Positions 1 through 5,937 of a stretch of 15,892 nt of DNA are shown piece after piece. Position numbers and translations under genes: made by a program. The notes beneath the pieces were generated by a model. It worked only from the letters and a program-made list of their open reading frames with translations, was not told the origin of the DNA and ran no database searches. Positions within the stretch are counted from its first letter, which is position 1. Each line of letters starts with the position of its first letter. This DNA comes from Candidatus Fischerbacteria bacterium RBG_13_37_8 (lineage in GTDB: Bacteria; Acidobacteriota; HRBIN11; MFGW01): assembly GCA_001780385.1 (NCBI GenBank), contig MFGW01000112.1:793-16684 (forward strand), written 5' to 3'.

Positions 1-192
1 ATTCTTCTTGATGGTATATGCGATGAAGGACTTCATATTATTGGAAAGGTCATAAATAATAATGGCAATCTTCCGGTTCAAGTTTGGTTTTCTGCGGATA
101 ATACTAAAGAATATTCAACCATCGATTGCCATTATGAAAATCTTCAAAAAGAACTTCGCAGGACTCTTGAACTTCTTGGCATCGCGGCTTAA
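1..192 (+). CDS. C-terminal end of an unrecognised protein (truncated by window edge)
   Basis: Frame 1 is open from the first base to a TAA at 190-192 and gives 63 residues, ending LRRTLELLGIAA. It is the only plus-strand gene, convergent with the acyltransferase gene that ends 56 bases away. It must be read from its missing upstream part, since no start is visible. Visible: a strand-like stretch (LPVQVWFSADN, about residues 24-34) followed by an amphipathic helix (YENLQKELRRTLELLGI). That spacing weakly recalls the C-terminal domain of flagellar hook-length control protein FliK, but the match is by eye only and not enough to name it. The open frame, its end at the convergent junction and its ordinary composition support a real gene. 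The function is unknown. Confidence 0.6.
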   Translation: MLLDGICDEGLHIIGKVINNNGNLPVQVWFSADNTKEYSTIDCHYENLQKELRRTLELLGIAA

Positions 193-247
193 CTTTATAT
201 TTTTGAACAAACATGTTGTCTCTAATTTTGCGCTAAGCGCCTATTCC

Positions 248-1312
248 TTATTCCCGTTCGGAGAGATAGGCAAAAAATCTGGATGGTTCTTCCCGCGCAT
301 ACTTATAAAAGGCAGGATTATTATATTCCACGAGGTTGTACCATTTTTTGTGGAACCACCACCATTGCCATGGATAAAGCATGATCAAATCCTCAAGAAT
401 TCTATTCGTTTGCTCCAATACATCTTCAGCTTCCGCGGCATTTATTGGTGGGTAACAGGTTATAATATGTGATGGAAACACGGATCCCGTTTCTCCTTTG
501 TGCCTTTGAGGGTTCGCCCCTACACTTTGTGCTTCTATACCTTTATTTTTGCCCAGATTTGTTATTTTCATATATTTCCGGTCGGCATGCGTTTCGGAGT
601 GTGTGAAAATGGGGAGAATGGGAAGATTATGTTTTTTTGCCAATTCATTTATTGTAGGGTAGACGAGTGTATTCCAGTCGAAGAATTTAACGAGGGTATG
701 TGCCTGGTGCCTGGTGGGAGTTTGATCTATCATAAACATTACTGAGTGATTGTTTAAAAGTGCCTCATGAATTTTTTTGAAGCATTCTATTTCGGGACTG
801 GTAGGAATAATGCCGATATTATTTGCTGTCATATGATCAAAAATGAATGATCTGAACTGCTGATTATGCGGAGGTTTGATGATAACACTGATTTTAAAGT
901 TGTTGTGAGCCATGTAAAGCGGTATGAGCGGGAATACACCGAAATGACCGGATACGATCAGCGCTTTTCCATGTTTATTGATTGTTTCATCGAGGAAGTT
1001 TTGATTTTCCATGGTGATGATTTTCGATGGGAAGGTATATTTATGGTACAGGAATGAAACTACCTGGCGTGCTGAAAAAAAAGAGAATTGCAGGGATTGT
1101 TTTAAGAGAGCATGTTGTTGTTTTGTACTGATAGCTTTTTTAAAGCAAAGAAGGATATTGAGCATGGCAACGATGTAATTTTTTTTAAAGAAGGGGAGAA
1201 TGAGCGCAATAATAATTCTTGAGATGAGATTATTAATAAATTCCGGCAGGTGGAGTGATATGTGCAGGTAGAGTTTAAAAAATTTCCATGGATAATTTTT
1301 TTTCACGCTCAC
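248..1312 (-). CDS. LpxL/HtrB-family lysophospholipid (lipid A type) acyltransferase
   Basis: 354 residues, close to the usual 290-330 plus an insertion. The family moves an acyl chain onto lipid A precursors or related lipids at the inner membrane. Family marks: a hydrophobic N-terminal segment (about 24-57), the block IVSGHFGVFPL (119-129), the MIDQ segment (194-197), and the C-terminal PWQWWWFHKKW (314-324). In the usual HX4(D/E) motif the acid is replaced: H123 is followed five residues later by P128. I believe relatives with a HFGxFPL form exist, so loss of activity is not proven. Residues 261-273 are encoded by a copy of an interspersed repeat. The start is GTG at 1312, overlapping the pyrC stop as GTGA, without a strong Shine-Dalgarno, so translation probably depends on coupling to pyrC. 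Last gene of the atp-pyr run. The substrate is unknown. Confidence 0.85.
   Translation of the reverse strand: MSVKKNYPWKFFKLYLHISLHLPEFINNLISRIIIALILPFFKKNYIVAMLNILLCFKKAISTKQQHALLKQSLQFSFFSARQVVSFLYHKYTFPSKIITMENQNFLDETINKHGKALIVSGHFGVFPLIPLYMAHNNFKISVIIKPPHNQQFRSFIFDHMTANNIGIIPTSPEIECFKKIHEALLNNHSVMFMIDQTPTRHQAHTLVKFFDWNTLVYPTINELAKKHNLPILPIFTHSETHADRKYMKITNLGKNKGIEAQSVGANPQRHKGETGSVFPSHIITCYPPINAAEAEDVLEQTNRILEDLIMLYPWQWWWFHKKWYNLVEYNNPAFYKYAREEPSRFFAYLSERE
494..533 (-). repeat. In-frame copy of the palindromic interspersed element inside the acyltransferase gene
   Basis: On the minus strand this reads GCACAAAGTGTAGGGGCGAA followed by CCCTCAAAGGCACAAAGG. It matches the element at 10998-11049: both have flanking GCACAAA repeats, GTAGGGGC, and the identical 17-mer CTTTGTGCCTTTGAGGG (496-512 here on plus; 11033-11049 in inverted sense). 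The central palindrome of the other copy is missing here. It keeps the reading frame and codes for AQSVGANPQRHKG. Confidence 0.8.
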
Positions 1313-2592
1313 TCAGCATCAAAGGCAATTTTACCATTGGCCATAGTAAGAATTATTTTTCCTTTAAATGACCAGCCGTCAAAAGGAGTATTTCTACTTT
1401 TTGAGAAGGAGGATTGCACTTTGATGGTATTTTTTTGAGTCATGCCGAATACCGTGAGATTTGCAGGTTTACCTTCTTCAATTACAGGGACAGGCAGGCG
1501 AAATATTTTAGCTGGATTCACGGAAAGCATTTCAACAAGACGGTTCAAGTCAATAATTTTAGTTTGTACCAGGTAAGTGATGCAGAGGGGAAGCGCTGTT
1601 TCAAGACCAATGATTCCGAATGCTGCTTTATCATATTCAATCATTTTATCTTCTATTTTATGAGGCGCATGATCGGTTGCGATTGTATCAATTGTTCCAT
1701 CTTTTATGCCTGCCAGCAGTTCCTTGATATCTTCTTTTGAACGCAGGGGGGGATTCATTTTAGTATTGGGGTCATAGGATGATTTATAGACGAATTCATC
1801 CGTGAGTGTAAAGTGATGTGGAGTAACTTCTGCTGTTATTTTAATTCCATGTTTTTTAGCAGCCCGGATCAAATTGACTGATTCTTTACTGCTTACATGG
1901 GCGATATGAATACAACCTTTTGTCAAGCGTGCCAGTGCAATATCGCGTGCAATCATTACCTCTTCAGATTCACAAGGGATTCCCCGCAAACCCATTATGC
2001 TGGCATAATATCCTTCATTCATGCAACCACCGTTGGATAAAATTTTATCTTCGCAGTGGTCGATAATTGGAACGTCAAACATTTTAGCATATTCAAGCGC
2101 CTGGCGCATAAGCAAAGTATTGGAAATACAATTTCCATCGTCTGAAAAAGCAACGGCTCCTGCTTCTTTTAAATCATTCATCTCGGTAATTTGTTCACCT
2201 TTTAATTGCATGGAGATAGCAGCAATGGGATGGACGGTGATGCATGCTTCAGCTTTTGCTTTGCCCAATATATAATTAGTAATTCCGATATGATCGTTTA
2301 CCGGATTCGTATTCGGCATGCAAGCGATCTGTGTAAAACCGCCGGCTGCGGCAGCCCTGGCGCCTGTTTCTATTGTTTCAGCATCTTCTTTACCAGGTTC
2401 ACGTAAGTGGGTATGCATATCAATAAATCCCGGGGCTACAATATATCTTGATGCATCAAGTACTCTTGCGTCTTTAATATCGATGCGGCGCGCAATTTTT
2501 TCAATGACTCCTTCAACAATCAGTATATCAAATGTGTGGTCTATCTGTTGATAAGGAGATAGTAATCTTCCATTTTTAATCAATAGTTTCAC
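1309..2592 (-). CDS. pyrC: Dihydroorotase
   Basis: Third step of de novo pyrimidine synthesis: reversible ring closure of N-carbamoyl-aspartate to dihydroorotate, in the cytoplasm. 427 residues from the chosen start, typical of the class I (Bacillus/Aquifex-type) enzyme. Metal-site marks: DMHTHLREPG (H60, H62), the ACMPNT block, DHCED, IAHVSS, TPHHF and ATDHAPH. The start chosen is GTG at 2592, giving MKLLIKNGRLL, the usual family N-terminus, with GGAGGG seven bases upstream. A TTG at 2607 adds five residues and would put the Shine-Dalgarno inside the gene. It overlaps the pyrB stop by 17 bases and its own stop overlaps the acyltransferase GTG. In Aquifex, PyrB and class I PyrC form a joint complex; the adjacency fits that, but it is inference here. 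Confidence 0.95.
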   Translation of the reverse strand: MKLLIKNGRLLSPYQQIDHTFDILIVEGVIEKIARRIDIKDARVLDASRYIVAPGFIDMHTHLREPGKEDAETIETGARAAAAGGFTQIACMPNTNPVNDHIGITNYILGKAKAEACITVHPIAAISMQLKGEQITEMNDLKEAGAVAFSDDGNCISNTLLMRQALEYAKMFDVPIIDHCEDKILSNGGCMNEGYYASIMGLRGIPCESEEVMIARDIALARLTKGCIHIAHVSSKESVNLIRAAKKHGIKITAEVTPHHFTLTDEFVYKSSYDPNTKMNPPLRSKEDIKELLAGIKDGTIDTIATDHAPHKIEDKMIEYDKAAFGIIGLETALPLCITYLVQTKIIDLNRLVEMLSVNPAKIFRLPVPVIEEGKPANLTVFGMTQKNTIKVQSSFSKSRNTPFDGWSFKGKIILTMANGKIAFDAE

Positions 2593-3523
2593 TTCTTTTC
2601 CCTCCAATCAATAAATAAAGTAAAGCCATTCTCACTGCTACACCATTTGATACTTGCTGCAGAATGACAGAAGAAGGTCCATCAGCTACTTCTGAAGAAA
2701 TTTCAACTCCTCTATTAATAGGACCGGGATGCATTATCAGTACATCTTTTTTAGCAGCTTTCAATTTTTCTGCATCCAGACCAAATAATTTAAAATATTC
2801 TCTAATAGAGGGAAATGAAGTATGAAGATGTCTTTCTAATTGAAGACGCAGCATCATGATAACATCACTTTTTTCGATGGCTTCTTTTATATTATAGGTA
2901 AATGTAATAGGCAATTGATCAATATGGGGAGGCAGTAAGGTTGAAGGAGCGCATACGTAAATAGTACTCCCCATTTTATGAAGAAGATGAATATTAGAAC
3001 GAGCAACGCGGCTGAACAGTATATCACCGATAATTGCAACTTTCAGATTTTGTAAAGTACCCTTGTGATCTTTAATAGTGAGTGCATCGAGCAGAGCTTG
3101 CGTAGGATGTTCGTGTGCGCCGTCACCGGCATTTATTACCGAAGCCTTAGTGTGTTTGCTGAGCATGTGCGGGACTCCCGAAGATGAATGCCTGATTACA
3201 ATAGCATCCGGAGCCATAGCTTCAATATTTTTAATCATATCTACGAGGGTTTCACCTTTTGAAAGACTGCTTGTTGCAGCTGCAATTGAAAGCGTGTCAG
3301 CACTTAAACGACGTGCTGCTATTTCAAAAGAAGTACGTGTGCGTGTACTTGGTTCAAGGAATAAATTTACGACTGTTTTACCCCGCAATGTAGGTACTTT
3401 CTTGATATCGCGCGTGTTTATTTCACGCATTGAATCTGCTGTGTCTAAAATCAGTTCAATTTCTTCTTTTGATAAATGATCAATTCCTAATAAATCCTTA
3501 GTGCGTAAGGATGTTAAACTCAT
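2576..3523 (-). CDS. pyrB: Aspartate carbamoyltransferase, catalytic subunit
   Basis: Committed step of pyrimidine synthesis: carbamoyl phosphate plus L-aspartate gives N-carbamoyl-aspartate. 315 residues, normal for the catalytic chain. The carbamoyl-phosphate site is STRTRTS at 59-65. The mobile loop SSLSKGE holds S85 and K89. HPTQALLDALT starts at H139, and MHPGPINRGVEI closes the aspartate-binding domain. ATG start at 3523 with AAAGGGG upstream. The gap from pyrR is 36 bases; the tail overlaps the start of pyrC. No pyrI regulatory-chain gene is present, so the enzyme is probably unregulated by nucleotides or works in a PyrB-PyrC complex (inference). Confidence 0.97.
   Translation of the reverse strand: MSLTSLRTKDLLGIDHLSKEEIELILDTADSMREINTRDIKKVPTLRGKTVVNLFLEPSTRTRTSFEIAARRLSADTLSIAAATSSLSKGETLVDMIKNIEAMAPDAIVIRHSSSGVPHMLSKHTKASVINAGDGAHEHPTQALLDALTIKDHKGTLQNLKVAIIGDILFSRVARSNIHLLHKMGSTIYVCAPSTLLPPHIDQLPITFTYNIKEAIEKSDVIMMLRLQLERHLHTSFPSIREYFKLFGLDAEKLKAAKKDVLIMHPGPINRGVEISSEVADGPSSVILQQVSNGVAVRMALLYLLIGGKRSETID
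2600..2605 (-). promoter_or_regulatory. Ribosome binding site fixing the pyrC start
   Basis: GGAGGG on the minus strand, seven bases before GTG at 2592-2590. It lies inside the pyrB reading frame. It decides in favour of the GTG over the upstream TTG at 2607. Confidence 0.75.
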
Positions 3524-3559
3524 AGCAAAGCCCCTTTATTATTCTATATAAAGAATAAC

Positions 3560-4120
3560 TTATTTTTTTGAATGAATATATACTGCATCAACAGTATCTG
3601 TTTCAATGAATAATACATCTACAACTTCATCAAGTGAGGTAGGTATTATTCTCCCTACATAATCAGCTTGAATAGGTAATTCACGATGTCCTCTGTCTAT
3701 TAAAACGGCAAGCTGTATCCGTTTCGGTCTTCCAAAATCTATAAGCGCATCCAATGCAGAACGTACTGTTCTGCCAGTAAATAATACATCATCAACGAGA
3801 ATAGTAATTTTTTCTGTAACCGAAAAAGGTATTTCAGTTTTCCGTACTTGTGGCGAAGATGCTATTGTTGTTAAATCATCTCGATACAGTGTAATATCGA
3901 CTACTCCGATAGGGGGCTTTTTTCCTTCCATGAGCATTATTTTATCAGCGATTCTTTGTGCTAAAGGCAGACCTCGTGTTCTTATTCCTATTAACACCAG
4001 CTCCTTTATTCCTTTATTCTTTTCTATTATTTCATTGGCGATTCGTGTTATAGTACGGTCTACCTCTTCAGCATTCATCAATTCCTTTTTATTTGTTGAA
4101 ACATTCTTTTTATTTTCCAC
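3560..4120 (-). CDS. pyrR: PyrR, bifunctional pyrimidine operon regulator / uracil phosphoribosyltransferase
   Basis: Family role: an RNA-binding regulator of pyr mRNA that senses UMP and PRPP, and that also makes UMP from uracil. 186 residues, about the normal length with a slightly long, Lys/Asn-rich N-terminus. The PRPP-binding motif ILVDDVLFTGRTVRSALDAL (about 110-129) is intact, as is the early RIANEIIEKNKG block. Start GTG at 4120 with AAGGA seven bases upstream. It begins 25 bases after atpE and precedes pyrB by 36 bases. There is no space for a standard PyrR leader with antiterminator and terminator in front of pyrR or pyrB, so how, or whether, it controls this operon is unclear. A small hairpin at 4139-4172 is the only candidate. 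Confidence 0.95.
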   Translation of the reverse strand: MENKKNVSTNKKELMNAEEVDRTITRIANEIIEKNKGIKELVLIGIRTRGLPLAQRIADKIMLMEGKKPPIGVVDITLYRDDLTTIASSPQVRKTEIPFSVTEKITILVDDVLFTGRTVRSALDALIDFGRPKRIQLAVLIDRGHRELPIQADYVGRIIPTSLDEVVDVLFIETDTVDAVYIHSKK

Positions 4121-4138
4121 TTCACTTTCCTTGTTTAT

Positions 4139-4172
4139 ATTCTGTTTATACCCATCTCACTAAAACCAGAAT
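4139..4172 (-). other. Imperfect hairpin spanning the end of atpE and the atpE-pyrR gap
   Basis: The arms ATTCTG (4139-4144) and CAGAAT (4167-4172) are perfect inverted repeats, extended inward by TTTA against TAAA with a one-base bulge. On the minus-strand RNA the loop includes AGTGAGA. It contains the atpE stop and lies just before the pyrR Shine-Dalgarno (4128-4132). No T-run follows, so it is not a standard terminator. Confidence 0.35.
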
Positions 4173-4481
4173 TATCGATATAACAAGCGCATAGATTACC
4201 AATGATTCTATAAATGCTAATCCAATAATAAGCATTGTTCTTATTATATCTGCTGAACCTGGATTACGGGCTGTTCCTTCAAGAGCTGCCTGTATTGCTT
4301 TGCCTTGACCAAATGCACCGCCAAATGCTGCAATCGCTATCGCTAAACCGGCTGATATTGCCAGCCATTTATTAGTCTCAGCTTTTGCATTAGTCGCTGA
4401 TTCTTCCTGTGCATAACTGAATTGTAGTAGCCCCACTAATAGTATTGTTGCCATTATCATGATAAGTCTTCCTGTTTTCAA
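4146..4481 (-). CDS. atpE: ATP synthase Fo subunit c with N-terminal signal-like extension
   Basis: Forms the rotating c-ring that carries H+ or Na+ through Fo. 111 residues against the usual 75-90. The extra length is an N-terminal signal-like segment (positive MKTGR, hydrophobic 6-21, SYA before Q25), then a polar linker and two membrane helices joined by the loop ARNP (71-74). The essential acid is E92. Q59, S93 and Y97 also match Na+-binding c subunits: Q59-E92 spacing is 33, as for Q32-E65 in Ilyobacter. Similar residues occur in some presumed H+ rings such as those of Geobacter relatives, so ion use is open. The start is TTG at 4481, supported by AGGAGG six bases upstream. It lies between atpB and pyrR, with none of atpF, H, A, G, D or C here. 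Confidence 0.95.
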   Translation of the reverse strand: MKTGRLIMIMATILLVGLLQFSYAQEESATNAKAETNKWLAISAGLAIAIAAFGGAFGQGKAIQAALEGTARNPGSADIIRTMLIIGLAFIESLVIYALVISIILVLVRWV

Positions 4482-4487
4482 ATTTAA

Positions 4488-4493
4488 CCTCCT
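4488..4493 (-). promoter_or_regulatory. Strong ribosome binding site for atpE with a TTG start
   Basis: A perfect AGGAGG, six bases before TTG at 4481-4479. It supports full-length translation including the signal-like segment rather than a start at the internal ATG codons (residues 8 and 10). Confidence 0.75.
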
Positions 4494-4502
4494 ATTTTAT
4501 TG

Positions 4503-5258
4503 TTAATGATGTTCTTCTGATGCTACTGCTCCTGCTATGTATATCGTAGATAACATTACAAAAACAAGTGCCTGAATTACACTTGTAAACACCGCAAGAC
4601 ACATTATCGGTAACGGTACCAGGAGCGGTACTAAACTGAATAAAATCAATATAACAAGATCTTCTCCAAATATATTACCAAATAAACGTATAGATAATGA
4701 TAATGGTCGCGAAAAATGACCTATTACTTCCACAGGGAAGATTAATAATACTAATAAAATATTAAATCCTTTTGGTTCAATGGGACCCATGAAATGCCGT
4801 ATATATTTTCCTATGCCTTGCTCCCGTATCCCCTGCCAATGATAATATACAAATATAAAGATTGCACATCCACCCGTTATATTTATGTTAGAAGTGGGCG
4901 AGGCAAGTCCCGGTATCAATCCTAATAAATTGCTCAGTAGAATAAAAACACCGAGTGTTCCTATGCACGGTAAATATTTTTTGCCCTTCTCTCCTATGAT
5001 ATCTATCACCATCGAATTAATAAATCCAACGTACCCTTCCACGATATATTGCATCATCGATGGATAAATGCTGAGTCGTTTTTTCATAATACTTACAAAT
5101 ACAACCACACTTAATATTATAAGCAATGAAGTAACTACATGAACTGGAAATAATTGTTCAGGTGTAACCTCAATACCTAATTTCTGTAAAAGAGAAGCTA
5201 AAGGCATTCCAAGATAATATTGTACAACTTTTACTATCCAGGGAACATGTTCAAACAT
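4503..5258 (-). CDS. atpB: ATP synthase Fo subunit a
   Basis: The stator membrane subunit that forms the two ion half-channels beside the c-ring. 251 residues, normal. It has five or six hydrophobic segments. The essential arginine is R191 in SLSIRLFGNIFGED (E. coli R210), and the matching glutamine of the last helix is Q229 in VFTSVIQALVF (E. coli Q252). The early segment VTPEQLFPVHV is typical of many bacterial a subunits. ATG start at 5258, three bases after the atpI stop; AGGAG lies 12 bases upstream, a long spacing. It is followed 21 bases later by the atpE start. No b subunit gene follows atpE, so the operon is split from the F1 genes, as known in several Gram-negative groups. Confidence 0.97.
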   Translation of the reverse strand: MFEHVPWIVKVVQYYLGMPLASLLQKLGIEVTPEQLFPVHVVTSLLIILSVVVFVSIMKKRLSIYPSMMQYIVEGYVGFINSMVIDIIGEKGKKYLPCIGTLGVFILLSNLLGLIPGLASPTSNINITGGCAIFIFVYYHWQGIREQGIGKYIRHFMGPIEPKGFNILLVLLIFPVEVIGHFSRPLSLSIRLFGNIFGEDLVILILFSLVPLLVPLPIMCLAVFTSVIQALVFVMLSTIYIAGAVASEEHH

Positions 5259-5261
5259 TAC

Positions 5262-5573
5262 TTATCTTTTCTCCTGCAAGCGTTTGAGATACCGATGTTC
5301 GTGCCAGATAAACAGGCAAAATAATATTGTATACCCTATTATAACAAAAAGAGGGTGTGCAGCTAAATAGAGAATAGCAAAAATAAGTACCATGCAATAA
5401 AGAAAATAACGGCCTAAAAAAAGTAAGCCAAAAATAATAGATCTTTTCATTCCTTTATGCATAGGTGCAATAATTGCAGTACCTTTTTTTTGTAAAAATG
5501 ATGAAAGATAGGCAAGAAATGATCCTGATAATAAACCACTAACTATCGATGCGATATTTATTTCAATGCTCAT
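5262..5573 (-). CDS. atpI: AtpI-like ATP synthase accessory membrane protein
   Basis: Small protein of about 103 residues with roughly four hydrophobic segments and a charged end (HEHRYLKRLQEKR). Its position directly before atpB and its size and membrane pattern fit the ATP synthase subunit I family, which helps c-ring assembly or divalent ion supply in species studied. Sequence conservation in this family is poor, so the call leans on context. Start chosen: ATG at 5573 (MSIEINIASIV), which overlaps the end of the preceding gene by 11 bases. An earlier in-frame start at 5630 would add 19 polar residues entirely inside atpZ. The stop is three bases from the atpB start. Confidence 0.75.
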   Translation of the reverse strand: MSIEINIASIVSGLLSGSFLAYLSSFLQKKGTAIIAPMHKGMKRSIIFGLLFLGRYFLYCMVLIFAILYLAAHPLFVIIGYTILFCLFIWHEHRYLKRLQEKR

Positions 5574-5799
5574 TCTTTTTGTCCGTATCTTTTTTTGTTG
5601 AATGCATGGACATTCGAAAAAGATTAACAAATCCTGCTATTATACCAAATAATAAGAATAATAATAAGCCAACTGGTTTGGTATGAAATAATTTATCAAA
5701 ATAATAACCGATAATGAGACCTACTATAATACTGGATGGAAAAATCCATCCCATTGATATATAGGGACCCATCTCTTTAAAATATTTAAATTTTGACAT
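5563..5799 (-). CDS. atpZ: AtpZ/AtpI family small membrane protein, first gene of the Fo cluster
   Basis: 78 residues with two hydrophobic helices (about 12-32 and 40-62) and a charged tail (KKDTDKKNEH). The segment GWIFPSSIIVGLIIGYYFD matches the general pattern of the AtpZ/AtpI family (first helix, then G-x-x-x-G and YYxD). These proteins commonly precede atpI-atpB and are thought to support ATP synthase assembly or Mg2+ supply. ATG start at 5799, but without a recognisable Shine-Dalgarno before it. The 3' end overlaps atpI by 11 bases, a sign of coupling. The upstream gap to nuoM is 136 bases and is full of repeats, with no strong promoter that I can see. Confidence 0.8.
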   Translation of the reverse strand: MSKFKYFKEMGPYISMGWIFPSSIIVGLIIGYYFDKLFHTKPVGLLLFLLFGIIAGFVNLFRMSMHSTKKDTDKKNEH

Positions 5800-5820
5800 T
5801 GCTGTCGCATCAACATTCTA

Positions 5821-5875
5821 ATAATTTCTAAAATGCCACAAAATCACCAAAACACTGAATTACACAAAAAGAAAT
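5821..5875. repeat. Degenerate CACAAA-rich repeat upstream of atpZ
   Basis: Loose repeats of a CACAAA/CACCAAA/CACTGAA/CACAAAAAG type with about 8-11 base spacing, resembling the AAGGCACAAAG repeats at 11038-11049, 11096-11116 and 12998-13018. The copies are degenerate, and the call rests on pattern only. Confidence 0.4.
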
Positions 5876-5900
5876 GATATTATTTTGGTAAAATATTATG

Positions 5901-5937
5901 CTTTTGTGGACGGACACATGGGTTCGCCCCTACAATT
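5901..5937 (-). repeat. Copy of the palindromic interspersed element at the nuoM stop
   Basis: On the minus strand AATTGTAGGGGCGAACCC is followed by ATGTGTCCGTCCACAAAAG. It shares AATTGTAGGGGC, TGTGTCCG and the CACAAA flank with 10998-11049, and GTAGGGGCGAACCC with the copy at 494-533. The arms are imperfectly self-complementary. It touches the nuoM TAA (5936-5938) and may fold as a 3' hairpin in the message. Confidence 0.75.

Noticed and set aside
230..240. GCGCTAAGCGC as a bidirectional terminator between convergent genes.
   Set aside because: The stem is only 4-5 bp with almost no loop, and no T-run follows on either strand.
62..472. 136-codon plus-strand open frame.
   Set aside because: It crosses the end of the frame-1 gene tail and then runs antisense to the acyltransferase. 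No motif is seen, and it is taken as a shadow.
700..718. Doubled TGCCTGG inside the acyltransferase as another repeat insertion.
   Set aside because: It spans only two short units in the IDQTPTRHQAH region, whose length fits the family, so there is no sign of insertion.
2593..2607. pyrC start at TTG 2607.
   Set aside because: GGAGGG lies within this stretch and is well placed for GTG 2592, which gives the usual MKLLIKNG N-terminus.
5574..5630. Longer atpI N-terminus starting at 5630.
   Set aside because: It lies fully within atpZ, is polar and cysteine-containing, and is unlike the family; ATG 5573 gives the expected length.
5815..5820. TAGAAT as the -10 box of an atpZ promoter.
   Set aside because: No matching -35 box at 16-18 bases, and it would leave a leader of only about 9 bases; too weak to call.
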